Assembly: GCA_964567745.1 (NCBI GenBank)
Contig: CAZMNY010000006.1
Coordinates: 204,135-268,134 of the forward strand
Direction of reading: 5' to 3'
DNA from: CAZMNY01 sp964567745
GTDB taxonomy: Bacteria; Planctomycetota; Planctomycetia; Pirellulales; Pirellulaceae
Length of the DNA: 64,000 nucleotides
Part shown: positions 52,399 through 60,447 of the stretch, in pieces
How positions within the stretch are numbered: position 1 is the first letter of the stretch
How the letters are laid out: every line of letters starts with the position of its first letter
Program-made: the position numbers and the translations under genes
Notes under the pieces: generated by a model
What the model saw: only the letters and a program-made list of their open reading frames with translations
What the model was told of the DNA's origin: nothing
Database searches by the model: none

Positions 52399-53043
52399 AT
52401 GGGCTACCGCGACTTTCTCTCCGATCTGTTTGCCGAGGGTCGAACGGCGGTTTCGGCGGAGCCGATTGGGGATGAGGAGGTTCGCGAGGGCGAAGCGGTG
52501 CTCGCTGACTATGAGCGAATTCATCGGTTGACTCTCCCCGGCTCGGCGCCAGAATTCAATTTGGCCGCTGCGAGCTGGGCGGGCGCGAGGTTCTACTCCG
52601 CGTGCCAGTGCGCCGTCTATCGAGACATTGCTGAAGAGGCGATGCAGGCGCGGTTGGGCGGCGACTATGAACAGCCGATCACGGCGAGCGTCCATTATTC
52701 AGTCGATCTCACGTTTCGCTACCTGCCCGACATTGCCAAGTTCGCGGAGTCGACGGCGGAAAACGACCCGCTGCTCGATCACATGAAGCGATGGGCTTGC
52801 ATGTGGCCGTTGTCGTCGGTCGGCATGCCGGACGTCGACACGGTCCACGCGACAGAACTGCTCGAAGACGACAGCCTCATCCGGCTCTACGCGGATCGGA
52901 TCATCGCCAAGTCCGACAAGTCGAGGCTAAACGACGACCGTGTGAAACGGCAGGTCCGGCACGCCATCGGGCTCTTTCCCGAGCTTGCCCAAAAAATGCA
53001 CGATGAAATCCTGAAACAAGAGACGGCGCCTAGCGGCGAATGA
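52399..53043 (+). CDS. Uncharacterised first gene of the MoxR/vWA/propeller operon
   Basis: 214 residues, no signal peptide or membrane segment, mostly helical. Start from the ATG at 52399 with GGGGCG upstream. It contains FNLAAASWAGARFYSACQCA, a helical core with HYSVDLTFRYLPDIAKFAES, and HMKRWACMWPLSSVGMP, but no catalytic motif. Small proteins of this kind stand beside MoxR genes in MoxR-vWA-propeller loci and I believe it belongs to one of the bpX-type families (possibly bpX4), though I cannot confirm that from the sequence. It ends seven bases before the ATPase gene, so it is co-translated and likely part of the complex. Confidence 0.7.
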   Translation: MGYRDFLSDLFAEGRTAVSAEPIGDEEVREGEAVLADYERIHRLTLPGSAPEFNLAAASWAGARFYSACQCAVYRDIAEEAMQARLGGDYEQPITASVHYSVDLTFRYLPDIAKFAESTAENDPLLDHMKRWACMWPLSSVGMPDVDTVHATELLEDDSLIRLYADRIIAKSDKSRLNDDRVKRQVRHAIGLFPELAQKMHDEILKQETAPSGE

Positions 53044-53050
53044 ACAGAAC

Positions 53051-54250
53051 ATGAATGAAACACCAGACAGTGCTAACGCGGGCCATGCTGGCCACACGGA
53101 CGGTGAAGAGCGTCTCCGAATCGGCGCTCGAATTACCGAACGCGTGCTTGTCCCGATGAAGGCGTCTTTCGTCGGCAAGGATGAGATTATCGACCTGCTG
53201 GGAATCAGTCTGGTCGCTCGCGAGAACCTGTTCATCCTGGGACCGCCCGGCACGGCGAAGAGCGCGCTTGTGCAGGAACTCTCACGGCGTATTGAAGGCC
53301 GCGTGTTCGACTACCTGCTAACTCGATTCACCGAACCGAACGAAATCTTCGGCCCCTTCGATATCCGCAGACTTCGTGAAGGCGAATTGGTGACGAACAC
53401 GGAAGGGATGTTGCCTGAAGCGTCGTTCGTTTTCTTGGACGAGTTGCTCAACGCGAATAGCGCGATTCTAAATAGCCTGCTGCTCGTCCTAAATGAACGC
53501 ATTTTTCGTCGAGGCCGAGAGACGCGAAGCCTTCCAACTCTGATGGTGGTCGGCGCCAGCAACCGGCTTCCAGAGGATGACGCGCTCGGCGCCCTGTTCG
53601 ACCGCTTCCTGCTGCGAGTTTGCTGTAACAACGTTGAGCCTGACGAACTGTCCAACGTCTTGGTTGCCGGTTGGAAACTTGACGGTGCGAGCAACGAGAA
53701 CCCGACGACGATTTCCGCCGACGAAGTGCGAGAACTTCAGAGCCTTCTGTGGACCGTCGATTTTTCGAAAGTGCGCGCCGACTACGTCGAATTAGTCAAG
53801 CGTCTCCGGCGGGCGGGAATCATGTTTTCCGATCGCCGGGCGGTCAGGCTTCAGAGAATGCTTGCCGCCAGCGCACTGCTCTGCGGGCGGCTCGTGGTCA
53901 ACAAGACCGATATGTGGGTGTTGCGATACATCTGGGACACCGAGGAGCAGCAAGACGTCTTAGTTTCGATCGTTGGCGAGGTGCTCGAGAGCGCCGACGA
54001 TGAAGAGAAAGCCGTCGGCCATCCGCGTTCCAGACAAGATGACGCACCGGATCCGGAACAACTCGCGCGCGACCTCGAACAGATCTGCGAGAAGATTGAC
54101 GCCCAGCCGACTCCAGACGAACAGGCCTGCCTGCTCGACCAACTCGGCGTCCTCGCCTCGCGTTGCCAATGGGTCAAAGATCAGCAACAACGCGAGTTCT
54201 TGGAAGCCAAAGTCAACGGGCTCTTAGCCTCGCAAGGAGGCGGCGATTGA
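53051..54250 (+). CDS. MoxR-family AAA+ ATPase
   Basis: 399 residues. Walker A is GPPGTAKS (64-71), Walker B FVFLDE (126-131), sensor 1 Asn171 in VVGASN, and the arginine finger Arg185 in ALFDRFLLRV. The helical lid region follows to about 310. The tail (about 325-399) is charged and possibly coiled (ARDLEQICEKIDAQP), unlike short MoxR proteins. MoxR ATPases act as chaperones that remodel or load metal-bound partners, usually with a vWA protein. Here the vWA partner is the gene at 54965. The TGA stop overlaps the TTG start of the next gene. Confidence 0.93.
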   Translation: MNETPDSANAGHAGHTDGEERLRIGARITERVLVPMKASFVGKDEIIDLLGISLVARENLFILGPPGTAKSALVQELSRRIEGRVFDYLLTRFTEPNEIFGPFDIRRLREGELVTNTEGMLPEASFVFLDELLNANSAILNSLLLVLNERIFRRGRETRSLPTLMVVGASNRLPEDDALGALFDRFLLRVCCNNVEPDELSNVLVAGWKLDGASNENPTTISADEVRELQSLLWTVDFSKVRADYVELVKRLRRAGIMFSDRRAVRLQRMLAASALLCGRLVVNKTDMWVLRYIWDTEEQQDVLVSIVGEVLESADDEEKAVGHPRSRQDDAPDPEQLARDLEQICEKIDAQPTPDEQACLLDQLGVLASRCQWVKDQQQREFLEAKVNGLLASQGGGD

Positions 54251-54978
54251 ATTTTCAACGAGCTCTTTCCATGCGGCTCTCCGACGCAGCGACGCTAGGC
54301 CGACTGCGTCAATGCGCCGGCGTCGATGCCGGCGAGCGTGAGGACCAGGTGTGGCTGCGGATAACCGATGCGTCGGAAGAACTGGAAGCGGACTTACGAA
54401 CGTTGCCGGGGACGCGTTTCGACGTTCTGCCGGATGGTCAATTAGTCCCCCACGGCAACCTGACGCCGCAGGGCTACCTCCCCGAGCTCCACTGGTCCGA
54501 CCTGCGGTCGTGGATCCAAATCGACGTTTCGGCTCCAACGCTTAGCGGAGTTTCGCCCGGACCGACAACGTTGCAAGTCGTTCGAGGCGGATGCGCCGGT
54601 GAAGCCAACGTCTTGCTGACCTCCATGGAAACTTGGCGAGACTACGCGCTGCATGCCGCCCAAGTGCGCCTCGATGCGCTCACCTTCGCCACAAGCGATG
54701 ACGGTCAAGTCGTGGTCCGAGGAACGCCGTGTCCGCCGATCGCCGGCGTGCGTTACGTTGAGCGAGAGGGTATTGCCGTCGCCGCCGGTTGGACGCACCG
54801 ACCGCAAATCGACAGCGAGGTAATGGCCCACGGCTTGGGACTTGAGGCCGGCGATATAGCGATGTTTCACGCGGACAACAGTTGGGACTTGATTCGCGAC
54901 GGTGAGTTAGTGCGAGCGTCTCGAACCGCGGTGCGAGCTTCGACCGAAGCTCAAGGGGGCGGCGATGAACGAACTTGA
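54247..54978 (+). CDS. bpX2-like adaptor protein of the MoxR ternary system
   Basis: 243 residues from the TTG at 54247. That start overlaps the MoxR stop (TTGA) and has AAGGAGG seven bases upstream; the ATG at 54271 has no ribosome site. All-beta and alpha content with FDVLPDGQLVPHGNLTPQGY and LHWSDLRSWIQIDVSAPTLS. I read it as the bpX2-type component that accompanies MoxR and vWA genes; this is from memory of the family pattern, not from a search. No enzymatic motif. The frame overlaps the next gene by 14 bases, so expression is coupled on both sides. Confidence 0.6.
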   Translation: MNFQRALSMRLSDAATLGRLRQCAGVDAGEREDQVWLRITDASEELEADLRTLPGTRFDVLPDGQLVPHGNLTPQGYLPELHWSDLRSWIQIDVSAPTLSGVSPGPTTLQVVRGGCAGEANVLLTSMETWRDYALHAAQVRLDALTFATSDDGQVVVRGTPCPPIAGVRYVEREGIAVAAGWTHRPQIDSEVMAHGLGLEAGDIAMFHADNSWDLIRDGELVRASRTAVRASTEAQGGGDERT

Positions 54979-57706
54979 AACAGCTCGAGAGTACTTGGTC
55001 GCGCCACGCGACGCTTTTTGGGAGTGGCAAGACGAAGCGGGTGAAGTTGCCACTTGGATCAACGGACAGACCATCGTGTTCCGCGCCGAGCTCGCGTTGG
55101 TCTTGGAACACTTGGCGCCCAACGGCCTGCCGCCTCTGGCACCATTGTTGTTATTGCTCGCAGCGGCTCGCGACAACTGGGGAGAAGACGGACAAGAGCG
55201 AGGAATGCTCGAGAGCGTGTTGCATCGAACGGGCCTGCCGAAGAAACAGGTTGATGTCGAGACGTTTCGCGACGTCCTCCATGGCCTGCATGATGTGAGT
55301 CGGCTCGAAGTCGACGTTCGCGCGACAACCATGGCCAAAGCCGTCTTGGCCGAGGTGGTGTTTGAAGGCCTGGGCGAGATCGCTTCTCCGGAAGACGCCG
55401 ACTCCATCGTCGGCCAGATGCAGCACGGAATGGGCGAGGTGCTCGATGTTCCGCACGACGCCTTGCGGCGATACGAGACGTCCGCGCTCATGCACGATCT
55501 CCGTTGCCTGCGTATCGGCCTCAGGCGAGTTGATACCAAATCGCTGCGCCTGCGGCGAGACACCGGTCTAGATCAAACACCGCTTACAGCTGATCTCGAC
55601 GTCCCGCCGGCAACTCGAGTTCGCAATTTGCTGAGCAATTTGGTGAACGACGACGAGCTGTCGGGCCTCGCGCGGTTGACGCTCGACTTGATGGCGGCAG
55701 TTACGTTGCCTCGAGCCATTGCGGATCAAGATGAGTTGCAGGTGGGCGGCGTTTCCGACATCGCGAATCGCGGTCCGCTCGATCGCTTGCTGCTCAGTGA
55801 GTTAGCGCACGACAACTTGACACTCGCCGTGCGAGTCGCGGTCAACGAAGCAATGTACCTTCGCCGAGAATCGCCGCCGCGCACGCCCCCGCAACAGCGA
55901 GCTCTCTTGCTCGAAAACGGTATTCGTTCATGGGGCGTCCCTCGGTTCTTTGCGACAGCGGTCGCCTTGGCGATGACGTGCACTTCCGAGTCGAATACGG
56001 AGGTCGTTGTTTTTCGAGCCAAGCGCGACCGTGTTGTACGTGTCGACTTGACGACTCGCGAGGGGCTGGTCGCCCACTTGGCGGCCTTGGAAACCGACCT
56101 GCATGCTGGTCGAGCGTTGCAGGCATTTGCGGACGCGATGTCCGAGTTCGACAATCTCGCCGAACCGGTGCTCGTAACGACGGTTGACGGACTTGCGGAC
56201 AAGGCGTTTCAAAGGATCTTGGGCGAGCAAGACGTGTTGCCGATGCACATCGCAACGGTCAGCCGCGATGGCGACTTTCAGTTACTCGAGCAAACTGGGC
56301 GCGGCAAGAAAGTGTTGCGTAGCGCGACACTCGATGTCGACGACTTGCGCACGAAAAAGAGCCAAAGTCCGGCGCTGATCAACCGCGACTACGCCGACAA
56401 GTTGCCGGCGATTTTCCGCGCGGAACGCTTCCCGCTGTTGCTCAGCCACAACGTCGATCCCCATCGAACTTGGCGCGTCGACCCATTTGGCGTGTTGTCG
56501 ATCACGAACGACCGACGGCTGATGTTTTGGACGCGGCGCGGCGTCGGCGGCATGCAGATCAGCGACGAGTTGCCGAAGGGCAATCTCCTTTGGCACTCGC
56601 ACGTGTCGCCCGACGGTAGAACTCTTGCCGTCATCGGCAACCGACAATCGGGCGAGCGGTATCTTTTGGAGGTGGACGCTGACGCCGCCACGTGCACCAT
56701 CAACAAGTTGGACTTGGGTGATCGGCAAGTGCAGTGCTTTTGCGGACACAACGGAGCGATCTTCGCGGTCTCGAGGGAAACAATCAACACCCTCAATTCC
56801 GACGGGAGCTCGTTGCATGAACTCGCCCGGCCCAAGACGTTGACTTGGTTGCGGGATCGCTTCTTCTTCAATCACTTAGAGCAGGAATTTTACGCTCTTT
56901 CGTTTGGCGGTCGCACTGGACGGCTCGAGGCGATTCCGTTGGCTCGCGGACTTCGAGGCAAGGATCGGAACATGGTGACGTTTTTCGATCGCCTGGGAGT
57001 CGACGGTCCGACCGGACTGACGCAAGGCGGAAACCTCTACAACTCTGCGACGGGCAACTTGAGAATTCTGTCTTCGATTCGGCCCGGTGCAACTGTCGAG
57101 GCGATTGCGGCAGATGGAACCAAGTTGGTGCTCAGGCGCCCCGAAGAGAGGCTGGCGGGCGGAAGCCGACACGACGTTGTGGATGTCGAATTGCTCACAT
57201 CGGCTGAACTTTATGGCGAACCGCGAGTACTAGCGGAGCCGTTCTACGACGTCGTGAGCCCGCGCAGCCATCGCAACCGGTTTCTCTACATCTATGCGGA
57301 CCGCGACGGCTCGCTCCGACTAGTCTCGAGAAAGCACAAGCACCTAACAATTGACTACAACTCGCAGTATGACCTAATTAGGTTGATTGATGCCGAGGAC
57401 GAGTTCGGGGCGCCGAAACAGATGTTTTCGCCTTCAGTTAACTCGTCCTTCTGGTACTCGCTCTCCGTTGCAACGTGGGAGGATGGCAGTCGAGCGTATC
57501 TCGATTCCCGAGGCCTGCTTCATCTTAAGAGCAGCGATCGCGATGTGCCGGAGACGACGATGGTTTTGAGCGACGGCAGACTGTCGGGTTGGTGTTCCGA
57601 CGGTCGGTTTTGGGGATTGGAATACGCCATCGGCGAGCACCAGCCTTCTCGAAGCCGAGACATTTATGAATCGGCCATTCGCGCATTCGTCGAGCGACTG
57701 CCATGA
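54965..57706 (+). CDS. vWA (degenerate MIDAS) plus beta-propeller protein
   Basis: 913 residues, no signal. Residues 1-250 are helical (bpX3-like, by context). From about 258 a von Willebrand A-type domain follows: GGVSDIANRGPLDRLLLSEL, then the position of the metal site is LLLENGIRSWG (313-323), where the canonical D-x-S-x-S is replaced. From about 470 to the end, a WD/PQQ-like propeller with repeats such as HVSPDGRTLAVIG, FYALSFGGRTGRLEAIPL and FLYIYADRDGSLRLVSR. The ATG has GGGGGCGG upstream. It overlaps its neighbours on both sides and is presumably the MoxR client or platform. Confidence 0.75.
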   Translation: MNELETAREYLVAPRDAFWEWQDEAGEVATWINGQTIVFRAELALVLEHLAPNGLPPLAPLLLLLAAARDNWGEDGQERGMLESVLHRTGLPKKQVDVETFRDVLHGLHDVSRLEVDVRATTMAKAVLAEVVFEGLGEIASPEDADSIVGQMQHGMGEVLDVPHDALRRYETSALMHDLRCLRIGLRRVDTKSLRLRRDTGLDQTPLTADLDVPPATRVRNLLSNLVNDDELSGLARLTLDLMAAVTLPRAIADQDELQVGGVSDIANRGPLDRLLLSELAHDNLTLAVRVAVNEAMYLRRESPPRTPPQQRALLLENGIRSWGVPRFFATAVALAMTCTSESNTEVVVFRAKRDRVVRVDLTTREGLVAHLAALETDLHAGRALQAFADAMSEFDNLAEPVLVTTVDGLADKAFQRILGEQDVLPMHIATVSRDGDFQLLEQTGRGKKVLRSATLDVDDLRTKKSQSPALINRDYADKLPAIFRAERFPLLLSHNVDPHRTWRVDPFGVLSITNDRRLMFWTRRGVGGMQISDELPKGNLLWHSHVSPDGRTLAVIGNRQSGERYLLEVDADAATCTINKLDLGDRQVQCFCGHNGAIFAVSRETINTLNSDGSSLHELARPKTLTWLRDRFFFNHLEQEFYALSFGGRTGRLEAIPLARGLRGKDRNMVTFFDRLGVDGPTGLTQGGNLYNSATGNLRILSSIRPGATVEAIAADGTKLVLRRPEERLAGGSRHDVVDVELLTSAELYGEPRVLAEPFYDVVSPRSHRNRFLYIYADRDGSLRLVSRKHKHLTIDYNSQYDLIRLIDAEDEFGAPKQMFSPSVNSSFWYSLSVATWEDGSRAYLDSRGLLHLKSSDRDVPETTMVLSDGRLSGWCSDGRFWGLEYAIGEHQPSRSRDIYESAIRAFVERLP

Positions 57707-60447
57707 TCGAAACCCTCTTGCAGCTCCGATTTGCCTCGCAAATGTCGAGCGAGCCAGCCGCCTTTTATTTGGCCGGCAAGGAGGCCAGCGTATGGCTTGA
57801 TGAGATTGCGAAATGGAATGCGCCGCATTCCTCGATTCGGTTGCTTCCGATCGCGAGTTCGGCCGCTGATCGCTCACCGCGCGGCGTGTTGATTTATGCC
57901 CTGCAGAATTCGGCAACGTCATGGGGCGCATCGAAAAGTTGCCTTACTTATCGTCGAATCGGAGAACGACTGTTTCTTCCGGCGGACGGCTGTATTGAGC
58001 CGAGCGTGTCGGACCAAGAGATCGACGCCCTGCTTGCCGCAGACTACACCTACGTTTGGCATCCGGTCGCGGGCTTGGTGGCGTTTGAAGCCAGCGACGT
58101 GTTGTCGGTTTCCGACTTGATTCGGTTCGAGGTGCCGCGGGCACGCGAGTGGAACTTGGCGCGGCCTGGCGTTGTCCTCGCGCAACAGTTGACCGCCCTG
58201 TTTGCCGCCGTTACGCCGACAGTCGACGACATCATGAACGAAGGGCAAGACGACATCGGGACAGATTCAAGCCCGCTTTCCGAGCTTCCGCCGAGCCCAG
58301 CCGAACCCGATGGCGGCATCTTGAATTCCGCAGCGCGCCAAGGCAAACGCATGTTGGCCAATATTTCTCAGTGGATAACTCGACAGGTTCCACACACCGG
58401 CAGCAGAGAGACTTGGGTCAATCGTCTTGAGGACTGGGCCGAGCGGCAACTGAATAGCTATGCCTCAGGACTCGACGCGGCGCGAAACAAGGAGATCGAG
58501 CGACTCATGCACATGCTTGAGAGCGATCCCGACCGCGGCCTGCGACATGCACTACCTCTCAGCGGAGACGCTCATAGGGGCAACGCGCCGCCGGGGGTTC
58601 GGCTGGGTGAACGAATTCCAGACTTTAGCCTAGGTCGGCTCGGTGGCGGAGGCGCAGCCGACCAATGGGAGCTCTCCTACGAGCATCATATGCGACTCAC
58701 AGCGCGATACCGCGAGTTGGCCAACCGAGAGTTGCAGCTCGGGCGCCATCGTCGTGCCGCTTTTACTTTCGCGGAGTTGCTCGGCGACTTTTATGCTGCG
58801 GCTGGAGCGTTGACGCAAGGCCGGCACTGGCGCGAAGCCGCCGTGCTCTACCAAAAGCGATTGAGTCGTCCATTGGAATCGGCGCGGTGTCTCGAGCAAG
58901 GCGGGCTCTGGACCGAAGCCATCGAGCTTTATGAAGAACTCGGTGAGCACGAGAAAGCAGGTGACTTGCACGCGAAGCTCGAACAAGTTGAGTCGGCGAA
59001 TGAGCAATATCGCTTGGCGATCGAAAAACAACTCAGAGCTGGCGACCATGTCGCAGCGGCAAAACTGCTCGAAGTCAAACTCGGTGAAATAGACAAAGCG
59101 ATCGAGACCCTCGCTTCCGGCTGGCCCGATTCCGCTCAGTCGAGTCGTTGTCTTGACGAGTTGTTTGACCTGTTTGCTCGCACCGGCCGCCACGAAGCAA
59201 CCCACCGTTGGATCGAGCGTTTTCGCGAGACTCCGCAACCGAACGAGCTCGCGCTAACCGAAATCTTGGCGGACACCGCCGCCGGGTACTCTGACGAGTC
59301 AGTCCAGTACGCCGCCGCCGACTGCACGCGCGTGATCGTCTCAAGGCAACTTGACGAGGGGTCGAGCCATAACAAAACGCGGCTGCTGGGCACCCTCGCT
59401 CGGCTCGAACCAAAAGACAGACTGTTGGGCCGCGATTGTCGCCGATTCCAATCGAAGAGTGCTGCGAAGACCGAGCCAGCGAAACGTCGAAATCGCGACC
59501 TCAATCGACCGAACCTCATTCACAGCGTTCGGTTTCCACACAAGGGAGTTATCTGGACGAATGCGATTGGCAGCGGCGAGGCGATCTACGCGGTGGGGCA
59601 TTGCGATAATGATTACGTGTTGGCTCGCTGCAGTTGGACGAAGTTTGGCGGGACAGGAAGGATATGGAAGGCGAGTCCACGAATTCCCGTCACGTTGACG
59701 GCAAGTCCGCTGAACGACGACTTTGTCTTCGTCCATGTCTTTGGTCAAGAACATTTGACTGGCGAGATGTTCACTCCGTCGGACGTCTGCCGTACGCACA
59801 CCCGATTTGGCGTCGTTCGCGACATGCCGCCATATGTCTATTGTGCGGTGCGAGCGGCGCATAGAATAACTTGGCTCTTGAACGCCAGTGATACTGGCTT
59901 GGTCTTGACCGCCGTCAACTCGGCTGGGGAATTAGTGACGACTCAGGCTGTCGACGTACCGGACGCGGAATTTGATGAAGATGATCTCATCGAAGGCCAG
60001 AAGATCTACGCTCACGGCGATCGAGTCTATTTGGCTTTTGGTGATTTGCTGCAGACCTACATGAGGGGTCGACCAGTCGAGACGACTGAATTCCCCTCGC
60101 CAATTCAATCCCTCACCGGTTCGGCGCCCAACACGCGAACTCGCATCGTGGCCACTTTCCAGCGCGGCGCAGCCATGTTTTTTGACGATGGCAACAACGA
60201 CCAGATAACTCGCTTTGCCTCGGACATGGAAGACCCCGTCGCATGCGTCAACCGAGGCGGATTCCTGGTGATTGCCTGCAAAGGAGAGGCGCAGGTCTAC
60301 AGCACATCAGAACGAACGATCAGATTGGTCGGCGAGTTTTCCATCGACCAAGTCAAACCCGTCGCCGTCATCCCTGGCATGACAGCAAGTCGATTCGGAA
60401 TCGTCTACGAATCTGGCAAGGTCGACGTATTCGAACTTCCAAAGTGA
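57703..60447 (+). CDS. TPR-like plus beta-propeller protein (bpX6-like)
   Basis: 914 residues; ATG overlaps the preceding stop as ATGA. Residues 1-200 are a mixed domain with LLQLRFASQ and SVWLDEIAKWNAPHS. Residues about 325-500 are a TPR-like helical solenoid (YRELANRELQLGRHRRAAF, EAAVLYQKRLSRPLESA, AIELYEELGEHEKAGDLHA), followed by a propeller (about 600-914; AIYAVGHCDNDYVLA, VYLAFGDLLQTYM, FLVIACKGEAQVYS). It resembles the bpX6-type component of MoxR-vWA-propeller systems; the assignment is by pattern memory. Predicted cytosolic scaffold. Its stop is directly adjacent to the stop of the convergent next gene. Confidence 0.65.
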   Translation: MIETLLQLRFASQMSSEPAAFYLAGKEASVWLDEIAKWNAPHSSIRLLPIASSAADRSPRGVLIYALQNSATSWGASKSCLTYRRIGERLFLPADGCIEPSVSDQEIDALLAADYTYVWHPVAGLVAFEASDVLSVSDLIRFEVPRAREWNLARPGVVLAQQLTALFAAVTPTVDDIMNEGQDDIGTDSSPLSELPPSPAEPDGGILNSAARQGKRMLANISQWITRQVPHTGSRETWVNRLEDWAERQLNSYASGLDAARNKEIERLMHMLESDPDRGLRHALPLSGDAHRGNAPPGVRLGERIPDFSLGRLGGGGAADQWELSYEHHMRLTARYRELANRELQLGRHRRAAFTFAELLGDFYAAAGALTQGRHWREAAVLYQKRLSRPLESARCLEQGGLWTEAIELYEELGEHEKAGDLHAKLEQVESANEQYRLAIEKQLRAGDHVAAAKLLEVKLGEIDKAIETLASGWPDSAQSSRCLDELFDLFARTGRHEATHRWIERFRETPQPNELALTEILADTAAGYSDESVQYAAADCTRVIVSRQLDEGSSHNKTRLLGTLARLEPKDRLLGRDCRRFQSKSAAKTEPAKRRNRDLNRPNLIHSVRFPHKGVIWTNAIGSGEAIYAVGHCDNDYVLARCSWTKFGGTGRIWKASPRIPVTLTASPLNDDFVFVHVFGQEHLTGEMFTPSDVCRTHTRFGVVRDMPPYVYCAVRAAHRITWLLNASDTGLVLTAVNSAGELVTTQAVDVPDAEFDEDDLIEGQKIYAHGDRVYLAFGDLLQTYMRGRPVETTEFPSPIQSLTGSAPNTRTRIVATFQRGAAMFFDDGNNDQITRFASDMEDPVACVNRGGFLVIACKGEAQVYSTSERTIRLVGEFSIDQVKPVAVIPGMTASRFGIVYESGKVDVFELPK

